Shown here: positions 18,003 to 25,795 of the stretch, in pieces
Numbering within the stretch: the first letter of the stretch is position 1
How the letters are laid out: each line of letters starts with the position of its first letter
Origin: an uncultured Burkholderiaceae bacterium
GTDB lineage: Bacteria; Pseudomonadota; Gammaproteobacteria; Burkholderiales; Burkholderiaceae
DNA: 64,000 bases
Direction: 5' to 3'
Assembly (NCBI GenBank): GCA_937871985.1
Contig: CALMPB010000467.1
Coordinates: 1 to 64,000 of the forward strand
Position numbers and translations under genes: made by a program
The notes under the pieces: model-generated
Told to the model about the DNA's origin: nothing
Seen by the model: only the letters and a program-made list of their open reading frames with translations
Database searches by the model: none

Positions 18003-18467
18003 GCTTTTTGGCAGGGCTGGGTAGGTGCGAAGGCCGGTGGCCGCGGGCGGCTGGCTTTGGAATTGCCGGCCCGCAGCGGCATGCGAGCACAAGTTTGGTG
18101 CGCCGGCGTTGATTCGCACCAAATTGATCCGTTTCGAGCTGTCCGGGCGGTGGAATTTCCTGGGTGCGAGGCAGGAAGTGTGCGCAAATATGTAACTGAA
18201 CTGTGCCTGAACGGGGTTTTTGTTTCGGGGTGTTTAGGGCCGCTCAGCGGCTTGATGGCGTCAAGCCGCTAATCCGTAAGGGTTTTGGGTGGAAATCCGC
18301 AACTATTTTTTTTGAGTTTGTCATCAGGATTTACACTAGGCTCATTCCTTTGCGCGGCAGCGTGACTAGAATTGTAACTAAGCCAGTTGTAACTCGCTCG
18401 CTGCTGAACCGTTAGTCGCACCGGGGTCAGTATTCATCAATCGCGACTTGGACTAGTGAGGAATTCT
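18003..18467. other. intergenic region between glnK promoter and lipoprotein gene
   Basis: No coding gene is supported here. Besides the NtrC-like sites, it holds a direct repeat TTGTAACT at 18372-18379 and 18387-18394 (15-base period) about 80 bases before the lipoprotein start, which could be a regulator site. Confidence 0.4.
18087..18130 (-). promoter_or_regulatory. candidate NtrC enhancer sites upstream of glnK
   Basis: GCACAAGTTTGGTGC at 18087-18101 is close to the NtrC palindrome (GCACCA-N3-TGGTGC) with correct spacing. A second half-conserved site, GCACCAAATTGATCC, lies at 18116-18130. They are about 90-130 bases from the sigma-54 promoter, the usual enhancer distance. Confidence 0.6.
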
Positions 18468-18917
18468 ATGCAAAAACAGACACGCACACATCTTGCCGTA
18501 ATCGCCATGGCCGCTTCCTTGAGTTTGCTGGCCGCATGCTCCAAAGGAGACGACAAGCCGGCCACCGAACAGTCCGCACCCGCTCCCGACACCTCGCCGG
18601 CGCCGGCGCCAGCGCCTGCTCCGGGCACGGCGCCCGCGCCCAGCAGCTCGTCCAGCTCCATGGATCAGGCCAAGGACTCCGCCAGCCAGGCGGCCAGCAA
18701 TGCTTCCGATTCCGCGAAGTCGGCGGGCGACGCCATTGCCGACAAAGCCGGTGAAATCAAGGATGGTGCCGTGGATGCCGCAAACAGGGCCCGCGAGGCG
18801 GTGAAGCGCGGCGCGACCAGCGCCGACAAAGCCATCCAGGACAAGCTGGGCAACGGCAGCAGCACCCCCGACGGCACACCCGCTCCGACTGGTTCGGATG
18901 CCGACACCACGAAATAA
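18468..18917 (+). CDS. small alanine/proline-rich lipoprotein, function unknown
   Basis: A 149-residue protein with a lipoprotein signal (AVIAMAASLSLLAACSKGDD, Cys at the end of LLAAC). After it come a Pro/Ala linker (repeated AP), a Ser run, and a C-terminal region of heptad-like Ala/Lys/Asp repeats (KSAGDAIADKAGEIKDGAV) resembling LEA-like or apolipoprotein-type amphipathic helix. SD GTGAGGA precedes the ATG. It is probably anchored to the outer membrane. No enzymatic motif; role unknown, perhaps envelope stress or spacing. Confidence 0.75.
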   Translation: MQKQTRTHLAVIAMAASLSLLAACSKGDDKPATEQSAPAPDTSPAPAPAPAPGTAPAPSSSSSSMDQAKDSASQAASNASDSAKSAGDAIADKAGEIKDGAVDAANRAREAVKRGATSADKAIQDKLGNGSSTPDGTPAPTGSDADTTK

Positions 18918-19017
18918 GCGGCGGCTTCCCGCGGCTTGAAGATGCAAGCCGCCCATCGGCGCTGCAACGCCCTGGGTAGAAGCTTCGGTTTCCACCCTCG
19001 GGCATCCTGAAAATAGT

Positions 19018-19058
19018 GCCCCCGAACAGACCGGATCCCGTCCGGTTTCTTCGGGGGC
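19018..19058. terminator. nested hairpin between lipoprotein and ubiK genes
   Basis: Outer stem GCCCCCGAA / TTCGGGGGC encloses inner stem ACCGGA / TCCGGT. It follows the lipoprotein gene by 100 bases. A weaker stem, GCGGCTT / AAGCCGC, is at 18931-18952. Neither has a strong T-tract, so their role as terminators is likely but not certain. Confidence 0.5.
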
Positions 19059-19122
19059 TGTGCATTATGAAGGGCCGTTTTTCATTACACTAGAGCTGTC
19101 GTCAATCAATAGGGTGCAAGCC

Positions 19123-19386
19123 ATGGTCAACCGTGCAGACTGGTTCGAGGATTTTCAGAAAAACGTATCCGAGCTCATTGCCAAAAGTCCTGCCGCCGAC
19201 ATCGAGCGCAACGTCAAGGCAATGATGGCGCAAACGTTTTCCAGGCTCGACCTCATTACCCGCGAAGAGTTCGACACCCAGGCCGAGCTGCTGGAGCGCG
19301 CGCTGGCGCGCATCGTCGTGCTCGAAGTCAAGGTGCGCGAGCTCGAAACCACCGTCAGCGCCGGCGGCGCCGCGGCGGCGGAGTAA
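19123..19386 (+). CDS. ubiK: ubiquinone biosynthesis accessory factor UbiK (YqiC/BMFP family)
   Basis: An 87-residue BMFP-domain protein. It reads MVNRADWFEDFQKNVSELI, then ADIERNVKAMMAQTFSRLDL, then a C-terminal coiled coil FDTQAELLERALARIVVLEVKV ending in an Ala tail. The conserved NVKAM-QTFSRLDLITREEFD core identifies the family, which assists the Ubi metabolon and membrane association in aerobic ubiquinone synthesis. The start at 19123 matches the family N-terminus. comM is 113 bases downstream. Confidence 0.88.
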   Translation: MVNRADWFEDFQKNVSELIAKSPAADIERNVKAMMAQTFSRLDLITREEFDTQAELLERALARIVVLEVKVRELETTVSAGGAAAAE

Positions 19387-19499
19387 GCTCGATGCGTACT
19401 ATTGCGCTGGCTAAAGCCGTCCCATAAGGCTTTCGTACTTCGCGCCTCCGAATCCATACTTGCAGATGTCGCCGTATAGGCCATAAGCAAGGAGCAGCC

Positions 19500-21014
19500 A
19501 TGTCGTTGGCGGTGTTGGCCAGCCGCGCCCTGTGCGGGTTGGACGGGCTGGCCGTCCGGGTCGAGGTGCACGTCGGCACGGGCTTGCCGGCGTTTCATCT
19601 TGTGGGCCTGCCCGATGCGGGGGTTCGCGAAAGCCGCGAGCGGGTGCGATCGGCCGTCGTGAGCAGCGGCTTCGAATTTCCAGCCGGGCGCATTACCGCC
19701 AACCTTGCCCCCGCCGACATCCCCAAAGAGTCCGGGCGTTTCGACTTGCCCATCGCCCTGGGCATATTATTGGCGTCGGGGCAGCTTGCGTTGCCCGAGG
19801 GGGACGGCGCAATCCAAATAAGCCAGTACGTGTTTGCCGGCGAGCTCTCGCTCACCGGCGCGCTGGCGGCGGTCGGCGCGCCGCTGGCAATCGCCATGGC
19901 GGTGTATCGCGCGCGGCCCGATGCCCGCCTGGTGCTGCCCACCTCGTGCGCCAGGGTGGCGGCAAACGTCAAGGGCCTGACGGTGCTGGCGGCCAACAGT
20001 CTGGCGGATGTCGTGGCGCATTTTACCGGCGCGGCGCCGCTGCCGGTTGCCGAGCCGGCCCCCATCATGGCAAGCGCGTCCCCGGGTTTGTGCCTGTCCG
20101 ATGTGCGCGGCCAGGCGGTGGCGCGCCGCGTTCTGGAAATTGCCGCGGCGGGCGGGCACAGTCTGCTTATGTGCGGGCCGCCGGGGGCCGGCAAAAGCAT
20201 GCTGGCGCATCGCCTGCCCGGTTTGTTGCCCGAACTCACGCCCGAGCAGGCCCTGGATGTCGCGGCCCTGAACAACGTGGCCGACCCGGCAGCGTTCGTC
20301 AGCGCAACCCCGCCGTTCCGCTCGCCCCATCATTCCGCCTCCATGCCCGCGCTGGTCGGAGGCGGTGTGCATCCACGGCCCGGTGAAATCAGCCTGGCCC
20401 ACCACGGGGTGTTGTTTCTGGACGAGCTGCCCGAGTTCGGGCGCCGCGTCCTAGAGTCGCTGCGTGAGCCGATGGAAACCGGAATGGTGTCCATCGCCAG
20501 GGCGGCGCGCACGCAAACCTTTCCCGCGGCGTTTCAACTTATAGCCGCCATGAATCCCTGTCCCTGCGGCTGGCTGGGGCACGTGCAGATGCATTGCCGG
20601 TGCACGCCTCAACAGGTGGATAATTATCGCGCCAGATTGTCCGGTCCTTTGCTCGACCGTATCGATCTGCAAATCGCCTTGCCCGCTGCGGATGCCGACT
20701 GGATGGACGGCCCTCCGGGCGAACCGTCGGCCAGTGTGCGGATCCGGGTGGAACAATGCCGTCAACGCCAAATGAGCAGGCAAGGCAGCACCAATGCGGC
20801 GCTGAGCGTTGCGGGCCTTGATCAGTACTGCGTCCTGGATGTCAGGGCGAAAGCCTTGCTCAAGCAGGCCGTGCAGCGCTGGAGCTGGTCGGCGCGGGTG
20901 GTGCATCGGGTGTTGCGGGTGGCGCAGACCTTGGCCGACCTGGGCGGGTGCGAGCGCATCGGCAGCCCGCATATCGCCGAGGCCATCCAATACCGCCAGC
21001 CTTGGGGAGGCTAG
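19500..21014 (+). CDS. comM: Mg-chelatase-like AAA+ ATPase ComM/YifB
   Basis: A 504-residue ComM/YifB protein. The N-terminal ChlI-like domain (HVGTGLPAFHLVGLPDAGVRE) is followed by an AAA+ core with Walker A GPPGAGKSM, Walker B VLFLDELPEF, and the Cys-rich patch NPCPCGWLGHVQMHCRCTP; the C-terminal domain follows. In natural transformation ComM is a hexameric helicase driving branch migration of incoming DNA; many non-competent bacteria also carry it. Monocistronic by spacing. Confidence 0.95.
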   Translation: MSLAVLASRALCGLDGLAVRVEVHVGTGLPAFHLVGLPDAGVRESRERVRSAVVSSGFEFPAGRITANLAPADIPKESGRFDLPIALGILLASGQLALPEGDGAIQISQYVFAGELSLTGALAAVGAPLAIAMAVYRARPDARLVLPTSCARVAANVKGLTVLAANSLADVVAHFTGAAPLPVAEPAPIMASASPGLCLSDVRGQAVARRVLEIAAAGGHSLLMCGPPGAGKSMLAHRLPGLLPELTPEQALDVAALNNVADPAAFVSATPPFRSPHHSASMPALVGGGVHPRPGEISLAHHGVLFLDELPEFGRRVLESLREPMETGMVSIARAARTQTFPAAFQLIAAMNPCPCGWLGHVQMHCRCTPQQVDNYRARLSGPLLDRIDLQIALPAADADWMDGPPGEPSASVRIRVEQCRQRQMSRQGSTNAALSVAGLDQYCVLDVRAKALLKQAVQRWSWSARVVHRVLRVAQTLADLGGCERIGSPHIAEAIQYRQPWGG

Positions 21015-21038
21015 CGGTGGCTGTGTCTTTTTCGAGAG

Positions 21039-22280
21039 TCAAGGCGCTTTTGGAGTTTGCTTATCAATCCATATGAAGATCGGTATGGCGGCAAACTGCA
21101 TGGCGATGCAGAATACGACGGTCGCCCATACTGAGCGGTCGTAAAGAACGCCCATCAGCGCGCTGCCGGCGAACCAGAATACTCCATAGCCCGCCGTGAA
21201 CAGTCCGAAGGCCGAGGCGCGCCGATCGACTGCCACCATGGGCGCGACGGCGGCGGGGATAATGGATTCATGCACTCCCATGCCCAGTCCCCAGATGGCC
21301 GAGCCGGCAAGGGCCATCCAGAAGCTTCCCTCGAAAACCAACGGCGCGAAAAGCAGGGAAAACAGCGATAGTCCTATCAGGATACGAAAGCCGTAGCGGT
21401 CGAAAAGATGTCCGAACAGAAGCGAGCCCGCTCCACTGACCGCCATGGCCACCGCGTAAAAAGCGGCAATCCATTCATTGGGAACCGTATGGGCGCGGCT
21501 GAAATGAAACGCTATCAGCGGGTAGTCGGCGAAACCCGCGGCGATCAGGCCCGCGCCGAGCAGATATACCCAGAAGAGGCGTGGCAGTCCGTCGGGCGCA
21601 TCGTTCGCGGGCCGGCGCACCGCCAGCGCCTCGGGGCGTGGATAGAGTCGCCAGGCAAGCATTACGAAACACAGGTTGATCAGCGCCGGTAAGGCCAGTA
21701 CGGCGAATGCCTCGCGATAGCTGCCATGGCGCGCGAGGACCATGGCAACGAGCAGAGGGCCGGCCAGGGCGCCCATTTGATCCAGCGATTCGTGGATGCC
21801 GAACACCCAGCCGTATCTCCCCACTTCCTGCGCGGCATACGAAAGCATGACGTCGCGCGGCGGGTTGCGCACGGCTTTTCCGATCCGCTCGAGAATGATC
21901 AGAACCGCCGCAGATTGCCAGTTGTGCGTGAGCGCCAGTGCCGGAACGGCGGTCATTTGAAGAAGGTACCCAGCGATGGAAATCGGCCAGAATTGACGCG
22001 TGGCATCGGCGAGCCGGCCTGAAAAAAGCCTTAGAGCGTAGCCGGCCAATTCGCCAAATCCGGTGACGGTTCCAACGATTGCCGCCGAGGCCTGCAGGCT
22101 GGCCAGATACGGCCCCAGGATGCTGCGCGCACCTTCGTAAGTGAAGTCGGCAAAAAGGCTGAGAACGCCGATAAGCAGTACGAACCGATAGGCCCGGCGG
22201 CTTATCGTCGTGTCGGAAGGCGTTTGGGATGGCGGCATTATGGCGGGGATATTCCAGGGGTTGGGAAACCGCTGCCGCAT
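21039..22280 (-). CDS. MFS transporter under a fluoride riboswitch
   Basis: A 413-residue major facilitator with about 12 hydrophobic segments. Visible motifs are the early FADFTYEGARSILGPYLASL, the cytoplasmic loop RLFSGRLADATR after TM2, the ILERIGKAVRNPPRD region and FGLFTAGYGVFWFAGSALMG. It is convergent with comM. A fluoride riboswitch lies 30 bases upstream on the same strand, and the start at 22280 is preceded by TAGG inside a hairpin that overlaps the aptamer's 3' end, so translation is probably released by fluoride. No substrate can be read; a role in fluoride tolerance (export or metabolite relief) is inference from the switch. A Met at 22238 is a less likely start. Confidence 0.85.
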   Translation of the reverse strand: MRQRFPNPWNIPAIMPPSQTPSDTTISRRAYRFVLLIGVLSLFADFTYEGARSILGPYLASLQASAAIVGTVTGFGELAGYALRLFSGRLADATRQFWPISIAGYLLQMTAVPALALTHNWQSAAVLIILERIGKAVRNPPRDVMLSYAAQEVGRYGWVFGIHESLDQMGALAGPLLVAMVLARHGSYREAFAVLALPALINLCFVMLAWRLYPRPEALAVRRPANDAPDGLPRLFWVYLLGAGLIAAGFADYPLIAFHFSRAHTVPNEWIAAFYAVAMAVSGAGSLLFGHLFDRYGFRILIGLSLFSLLFAPLVFEGSFWMALAGSAIWGLGMGVHESIIPAAVAPMVAVDRRASAFGLFTAGYGVFWFAGSALMGVLYDRSVWATVVFCIAMQFAAIPIFIWIDKQTPKAP

Positions 22281-22283
22281 GCT

Positions 22284-22315
22284 GCCTACAGCCCTTGCGA
22301 CAGGGGCGTGTAGGC
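22284..22315 (-). promoter_or_regulatory. expression-platform hairpin of the MFS fluoride riboswitch
   Basis: On the minus strand GCCTACA, the last bases of the aptamer, can pair with TGTAGGC just before the MFS start codon, around a loop with its own CCCTGTCGCAAGGG stem. Pairing destroys the aptamer's pseudoknot strand and hides the SD-like TAGG, so aptamer and hairpin are mutually exclusive. This suggests translational ON control by fluoride. Confidence 0.65.
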
Positions 22316-22362
22316 ATCATCAACCGGCAAATGCCGATGGTTGCTGGAGGAATGCCATCTCC
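22310..22362 (-). promoter_or_regulatory. fluoride riboswitch (crcB motif) upstream of MFS gene
   Basis: The minus-strand RNA reads GGAGATGGCATTCCTCC, then AGCAACC, a variable stem (ATCGGCATTTGCCGGT) and TGATGATGCCTAC. These are the conserved blocks of the crcB/fluoride aptamer: P1 GGAG/CTCC-type stem, GGCAT-ATGCC pseudoknot and CUGAUG-like joining strand (here TTGATG). It is nearly identical to the well-studied Pseudomonas aptamer as I remember it. Confidence 0.93.
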
Positions 22363-22370
22363 ATCGGGCA

Positions 22371-22399
22371 AGTTTAGCCATGCCGTCCGCAAGGCGCAA
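22371..22399 (-). promoter_or_regulatory. candidate promoter for the MFS riboswitch transcript
   Basis: On the minus strand, -35 TTGCGC (22394-22399) and -10 TAAACT (22371-22376) are spaced 17 bases apart. The start would fall a few bases before the aptamer. It lies back to back with the plus-strand promoter at 22418-22446. Confidence 0.45.
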
Positions 22400-22417
22400 T
22401 ATGCCATGCATGGGGAA

Positions 22418-22446
22418 TTGCCGAAATGCGCATACCGTTGTAGACT
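22418..22446 (+). promoter_or_regulatory. candidate promoter for the Ehr-complex operon
   Basis: -35 TTGCCG (22418-22423) and -10 TAGACT (22441-22446) are spaced 17 bases apart. The predicted start is just before the plus-strand fluoride aptamer at 22455. Confidence 0.45.
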
Positions 22447-22454
22447 GTTTTCCA

Positions 22455-22503
22455 GGAGATGGCATTCCTCCTTTAACCGCCCAGACCGGCTGATGATGCC
22501 TAC
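22455..22503 (+). promoter_or_regulatory. fluoride riboswitch (crcB motif) upstream of the Ehr-complex operon
   Basis: GGAGATGGCATTCCTCC, then TTTAACCGCC, a short loop (CAGA), CCGGCTGATGATGCCTACC: all conserved fluoride-aptamer blocks are present. The first gene starts 164 bases after it. That stretch (22504-22667) has a possible stem TTGCCGC/GCGGCAA and no other gene. No canonical T-tract terminator is obvious, so the output mechanism is unclear. Confidence 0.93.
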
Positions 22504-22667
22504 CAAGCTGCTCCTGTAAACAGGGAAAGGGATTGGTGGCGCCGGTGACAATAATCAGAATAGTCCTGGGTTCAGCGTTGTTTCTTGGCGCATATTGCCG
22601 CGCAATGGCGGCAAAACCCCGTCTTCGTCTCGTTTTGCCTCCTGGCCGCGCACGCTAAGGAGCTATC

Positions 22668-23612
22668 ATGATGCGAGACATCCTGCTTCAAGTTGCCCAG
22701 GTAGTCACTGTCCTCGCCATCGCCCCGTTGTTGCAGGGCATGATCCTGCAATGGGAGGAGCGCGTGCAGCGTGCCCGGGGGCCGGGCATTTTCCAGCCGT
22801 ATCGCGACTTGTGGAAGCTGTTCCATAAGCAGCAGCTCGTGCCCGAGACAGGCAGCTTCATTTACTGGCTGGCCCCCATCGTGGCGTTCACGTGCATGCT
22901 CACGGTGCCGATTCTCATCCCCGTGCTGACCAACTACCCGCTGCCCGAATCCGACATGGGGGATATCCTGGGCGGAGGCCTGATACTCACGCTGGGGTCT
23001 TTCATGATTACCCTGGCCGGCCTGGATTCGGGCAGCGCCTATGGGGGAATAGGGGCATCGCGGTCGGCCATGCTGGTCGTCCTGGCCGAGCCGGCGCTTA
23101 TCCTGGTGTTCGTCGGCATTACGTTGCTGGCCAAGTCCATGCTGCCTTTCGTCGTGAATCATCTGCTGCTGCGGCAGCCCGAAATTTACTGGAGTCCGGC
23201 CCACCTTTTCCTGGTGGCGGCTTTTTTCATCCTTTTGCTGGTCGAGACGGACAGGCTGCCTATTCATTCCAGCACGCATATCGAAGTCTATATGATCGAA
23301 GAGGCCCGGATCCTGGAGTACTCGGGCCCATTGCTTGGCCTGTTGAAATGGGCCTCCATGATGAAGCAGGTCATTTTCTTCACGATATTCTGCAATGTGC
23401 TCGTGCTGCCATGGGGGCTTTCGCGTGAAGGCGAAGTGCTTGGCGTCTTGGGTTCCCTGGCTGCGTTGCTGCTGAAGTTCATGCTTGTCGCCGCGGCGGT
23501 CGTATTCGTCGAGACGGCGCAGGCGCGGCTGCGCTATTACCGCTATCAGGAGCCGCTGGCAGCGTCGTTCCTGTTGGCCATCCTGGCCATAGTCGCCAAT
23601 CAATTGAGGTAG
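22668..23612 (+). CDS. Ehr/hydrogenase-4-like complex, NuoH-like membrane subunit (HyfC/HycD family)
   Basis: A 314-residue, eight-segment membrane protein of the NuoH/HycD/HyfC family that forms the quinone-site-side anchor joining the membrane arm to the hydrophilic subunits. Recognisable are the GPGIFQPYRDLWKLFHKQ loop, AYGGIGASRSAMLVVLAEPA (conserved G-x-G-x-SR) and the acidic LLVETDRLPIHSSTHIEVYMIEEA loop. SD AAGGAG precedes the start. It is the first gene of a six-gene operon under the fluoride riboswitch. Confidence 0.9.
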   Translation: MMRDILLQVAQVVTVLAIAPLLQGMILQWEERVQRARGPGIFQPYRDLWKLFHKQQLVPETGSFIYWLAPIVAFTCMLTVPILIPVLTNYPLPESDMGDILGGGLILTLGSFMITLAGLDSGSAYGGIGASRSAMLVVLAEPALILVFVGITLLAKSMLPFVVNHLLLRQPEIYWSPAHLFLVAAFFILLLVETDRLPIHSSTHIEVYMIEEARILEYSGPLLGLLKWASMMKQVIFFTIFCNVLVLPWGLSREGEVLGVLGSLAALLLKFMLVAAAVVFVETAQARLRYYRYQEPLAASFLLAILAIVANQLR

Positions 23613-23618
23613 GCCATC

Positions 23619-24299
23619 ATGCTTGCTGCGCATCTACCCCCGCTGGCCGCCTCGCTTTTCAGTCTATTGGCCATAGGCAGCCTGCTTCTGGCCTTCGTCA
23701 TGATCGGGTCGCGTTGGCTCAAGGATTATTTATTGGCCTTTTCCGCCCAGTCGTGGCTGATTGCGCTTCTCTCCGCCGCCGTGGGCTATTACGGGCACTA
23801 CACCGAGCTGTATCTGATCGCGGTGTTGACGGCGCTGTTTCGCGGCGTCGTACTACCGTGGATGATCTTGCGGGTCGTGAATCGGCTGGACGTGGATCGT
23901 GAACTGCACGAGCGCCTGTCGCCCAGCACATGCCTGGTCATAGGCGGGCTGCTGACGCTCTTTGCTTTCGTAGTCTCCACGCACCTCGCGCAGTCTCTGG
24001 ATCTGGATGGAACGATTGCCGTCCTTGCATTGACCGTCATGCTGTCGATGAAACTGATCGGTTTCCTGATGCTGGCAATACGAGGTGAAGCAATAAGCCA
24101 CGTCCTCGGGCTTTTGATTCTGGAAAACGGCATTTTCCTGGGCAGCCAGATATTGGTTCCGGGAATGCCGCTTTTGATCGAGCTGGTGATCCTGTTTGAC
24201 CTGCTGGTGGTGGTGGCGTGCTTCGGCGTTTTGGTGCGCTACCTTTCCGTGCACGCCGGTGCAACGAATGTGCGCGCCTTGCGCAGGCTGGTGGGCTGA
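23619..24299 (+). CDS. Ehr/hydrogenase-4-like complex, HyfE (NuoK-like) subunit
   Basis: A 226-residue membrane protein of about seven hydrophobic segments, matching HyfE. The first half covers extra helices; the second half is the NuoK-like core ending with GLLILENGIFLGSQIL, whose conserved Glu in a membrane helix is typical of proton-path residues, and FDLLVVVACFGVLVRYL. Six bases follow the previous gene's stop; its own stop overlaps the next start by one base. Confidence 0.88.
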   Translation: MLAAHLPPLAASLFSLLAIGSLLLAFVMIGSRWLKDYLLAFSAQSWLIALLSAAVGYYGHYTELYLIAVLTALFRGVVLPWMILRVVNRLDVDRELHERLSPSTCLVIGGLLTLFAFVVSTHLAQSLDLDGTIAVLALTVMLSMKLIGFLMLAIRGEAISHVLGLLILENGIFLGSQILVPGMPLLIELVILFDLLVVVACFGVLVRYLSVHAGATNVRALRRLVG

Positions 24300-25795
24300 T
24301 GCTGATACGACTGGTTCTCGTGATTTTTCTTGCGCCCTTGGCGGCGGTTGCGGCCTGTCTTTTGACGCGCCGGCCGCGGCCGGCGGAATTTTTCAACCTG
24401 GCGGCGTCCGTTGCCGTATTTCTTGCAACATTGCGTTTGCTGCCTGAAAGCCTGGGGGCGCCGCATTATTTCTGGGGCGGCTACTTGATCGTGGATCCGC
24501 TTGGCGCCTGGGTGCTGTTGTGTGTAGCCAGTGTCTATTTGCTGGGTTCGATTTATGCCGTGGGTTATATGCGGATTCTTGGCGAAGACGCCAGGCTGCA
24601 CCGCTTTTATGCGCTGTATGCCGGATTCGCCTTGACCATGCTGGTCAGCCCGCTGATGAACAATGCGGGCGTGTATTGGATCGCCATAGAGTTGACCACG
24701 CTGGTGTCCACGTTTCTGGTGTGTTTCGAGCTGGGCAGGGAAAGCATTGAAGCCGCCTGGAAATACATTGTGGTCGTTTCGGCCGGGATAAGCCTGGCGC
24801 TTCTGGGCACCGTGCTGTATTACTGGGGCGCCAGCCTGGTGTTGGGCCCCAGCTACGACATGACATGGGCCGCGCTTGAGCAAGCCGCGCCGCGCATGAA
24901 TCCTTCGATAAGCTTGCTGGCGTTCCTGCTTGTCGCGATAGGGTTTGGAACCAAGGTCGGGCTCGCGCCCACGCACACCTGGCTTCCCGATGCGCATAGC
25001 GAAGGGCCGACGCCTGTGTCGGTCATGCTGTCGGGCGCCTTGCTGAACACGGCAATGGTTGGTATTGCCCGGTATCTGCAAGTCAGCGACGCGGCTCATG
25101 TCGGCGCGCTGCCGCGCACGCTGGTGGTGGCGCTGGGCGCGCTTTCTTTGTTTGTCGCGGCCCTGTTCATCGTCCGCCAAACCAATATCAAGCGTTTGAT
25201 GGCGTATTCCAGCATCGAGCACATGGGCATTCTGGCGCTGGCGTTCGGGTTTGGCGGCCCGCTCGGGGTGGCCGGCGCGCTTTACCACATGCTCAATCAC
25301 TCGTTGAACAAATCGCTTATGTTCTTCGGGGCGGGTAATGTAATGAGGATATGGGGAACCAAAAACATAAGGGCCATACACGGCGTTTCCCGGCTCTTGC
25401 CTGTTTCCGGGCTGTTGTGGCTGCTCGGCGCCGTGGCGATCACCGGCGCACCGCCTTTTGGCTTGTTCTTGAGCGAGATCGTGATATTGCGCGCAGGGCT
25501 GTCCACAACCCACGCATGGTCCGTATTCTTGATGGCGCTCTTGCTGGTTGTGATTTTCGTTGGGTTCTTGAATCATTTCCGCGCTCTTTACTATGCTCCG
25601 CAGCCGAACGGCTCTTCCGAGAAGAATCCTGACTCCAGGGCTGCCGCGCTCGTGGGTTTTCCCACGCTCTGGTGCACCCTGCCGATGTGGCTGGCTGCGA
25701 TACCGTTGCTGGTCATGGGGCTGTGGTGGCCGGACTTCTTCACTCGATTCTTCGCTTCGGTAGCAAGCTGTCTAAGCGCGGGAGGTGGTTCATGA
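24299..25795 (+). CDS. Ehr/hydrogenase-4-like complex, HyfF antiporter-like (NuoL/M/N) subunit
   Basis: A 498-residue antiporter-like subunit with about 14 helices. It has VGYMRILGEDARLHRFYALY, IELTTLVSTFLVCFELGRE (conserved Glu), the broken-helix motif FGTKVGLAPTHTWLPDAHSE with conserved Lys, LMAYSSIEHMG and MLNHSLNKSLMFF. These Lys/Glu are the charge-relay residues of complex I ion channels, so it should move protons or sodium. The ATG overlaps the preceding TGA; a longer frame upstream is noise. Confidence 0.92.
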   Translation: MLIRLVLVIFLAPLAAVAACLLTRRPRPAEFFNLAASVAVFLATLRLLPESLGAPHYFWGGYLIVDPLGAWVLLCVASVYLLGSIYAVGYMRILGEDARLHRFYALYAGFALTMLVSPLMNNAGVYWIAIELTTLVSTFLVCFELGRESIEAAWKYIVVVSAGISLALLGTVLYYWGASLVLGPSYDMTWAALEQAAPRMNPSISLLAFLLVAIGFGTKVGLAPTHTWLPDAHSEGPTPVSVMLSGALLNTAMVGIARYLQVSDAAHVGALPRTLVVALGALSLFVAALFIVRQTNIKRLMAYSSIEHMGILALAFGFGGPLGVAGALYHMLNHSLNKSLMFFGAGNVMRIWGTKNIRAIHGVSRLLPVSGLLWLLGAVAITGAPPFGLFLSEIVILRAGLSTTHAWSVFLMALLLVVIFVGFLNHFRALYYAPQPNGSSEKNPDSRAAALVGFPTLWCTLPMWLAAIPLLVMGLWWPDFFTRFFASVASCLSAGGGS

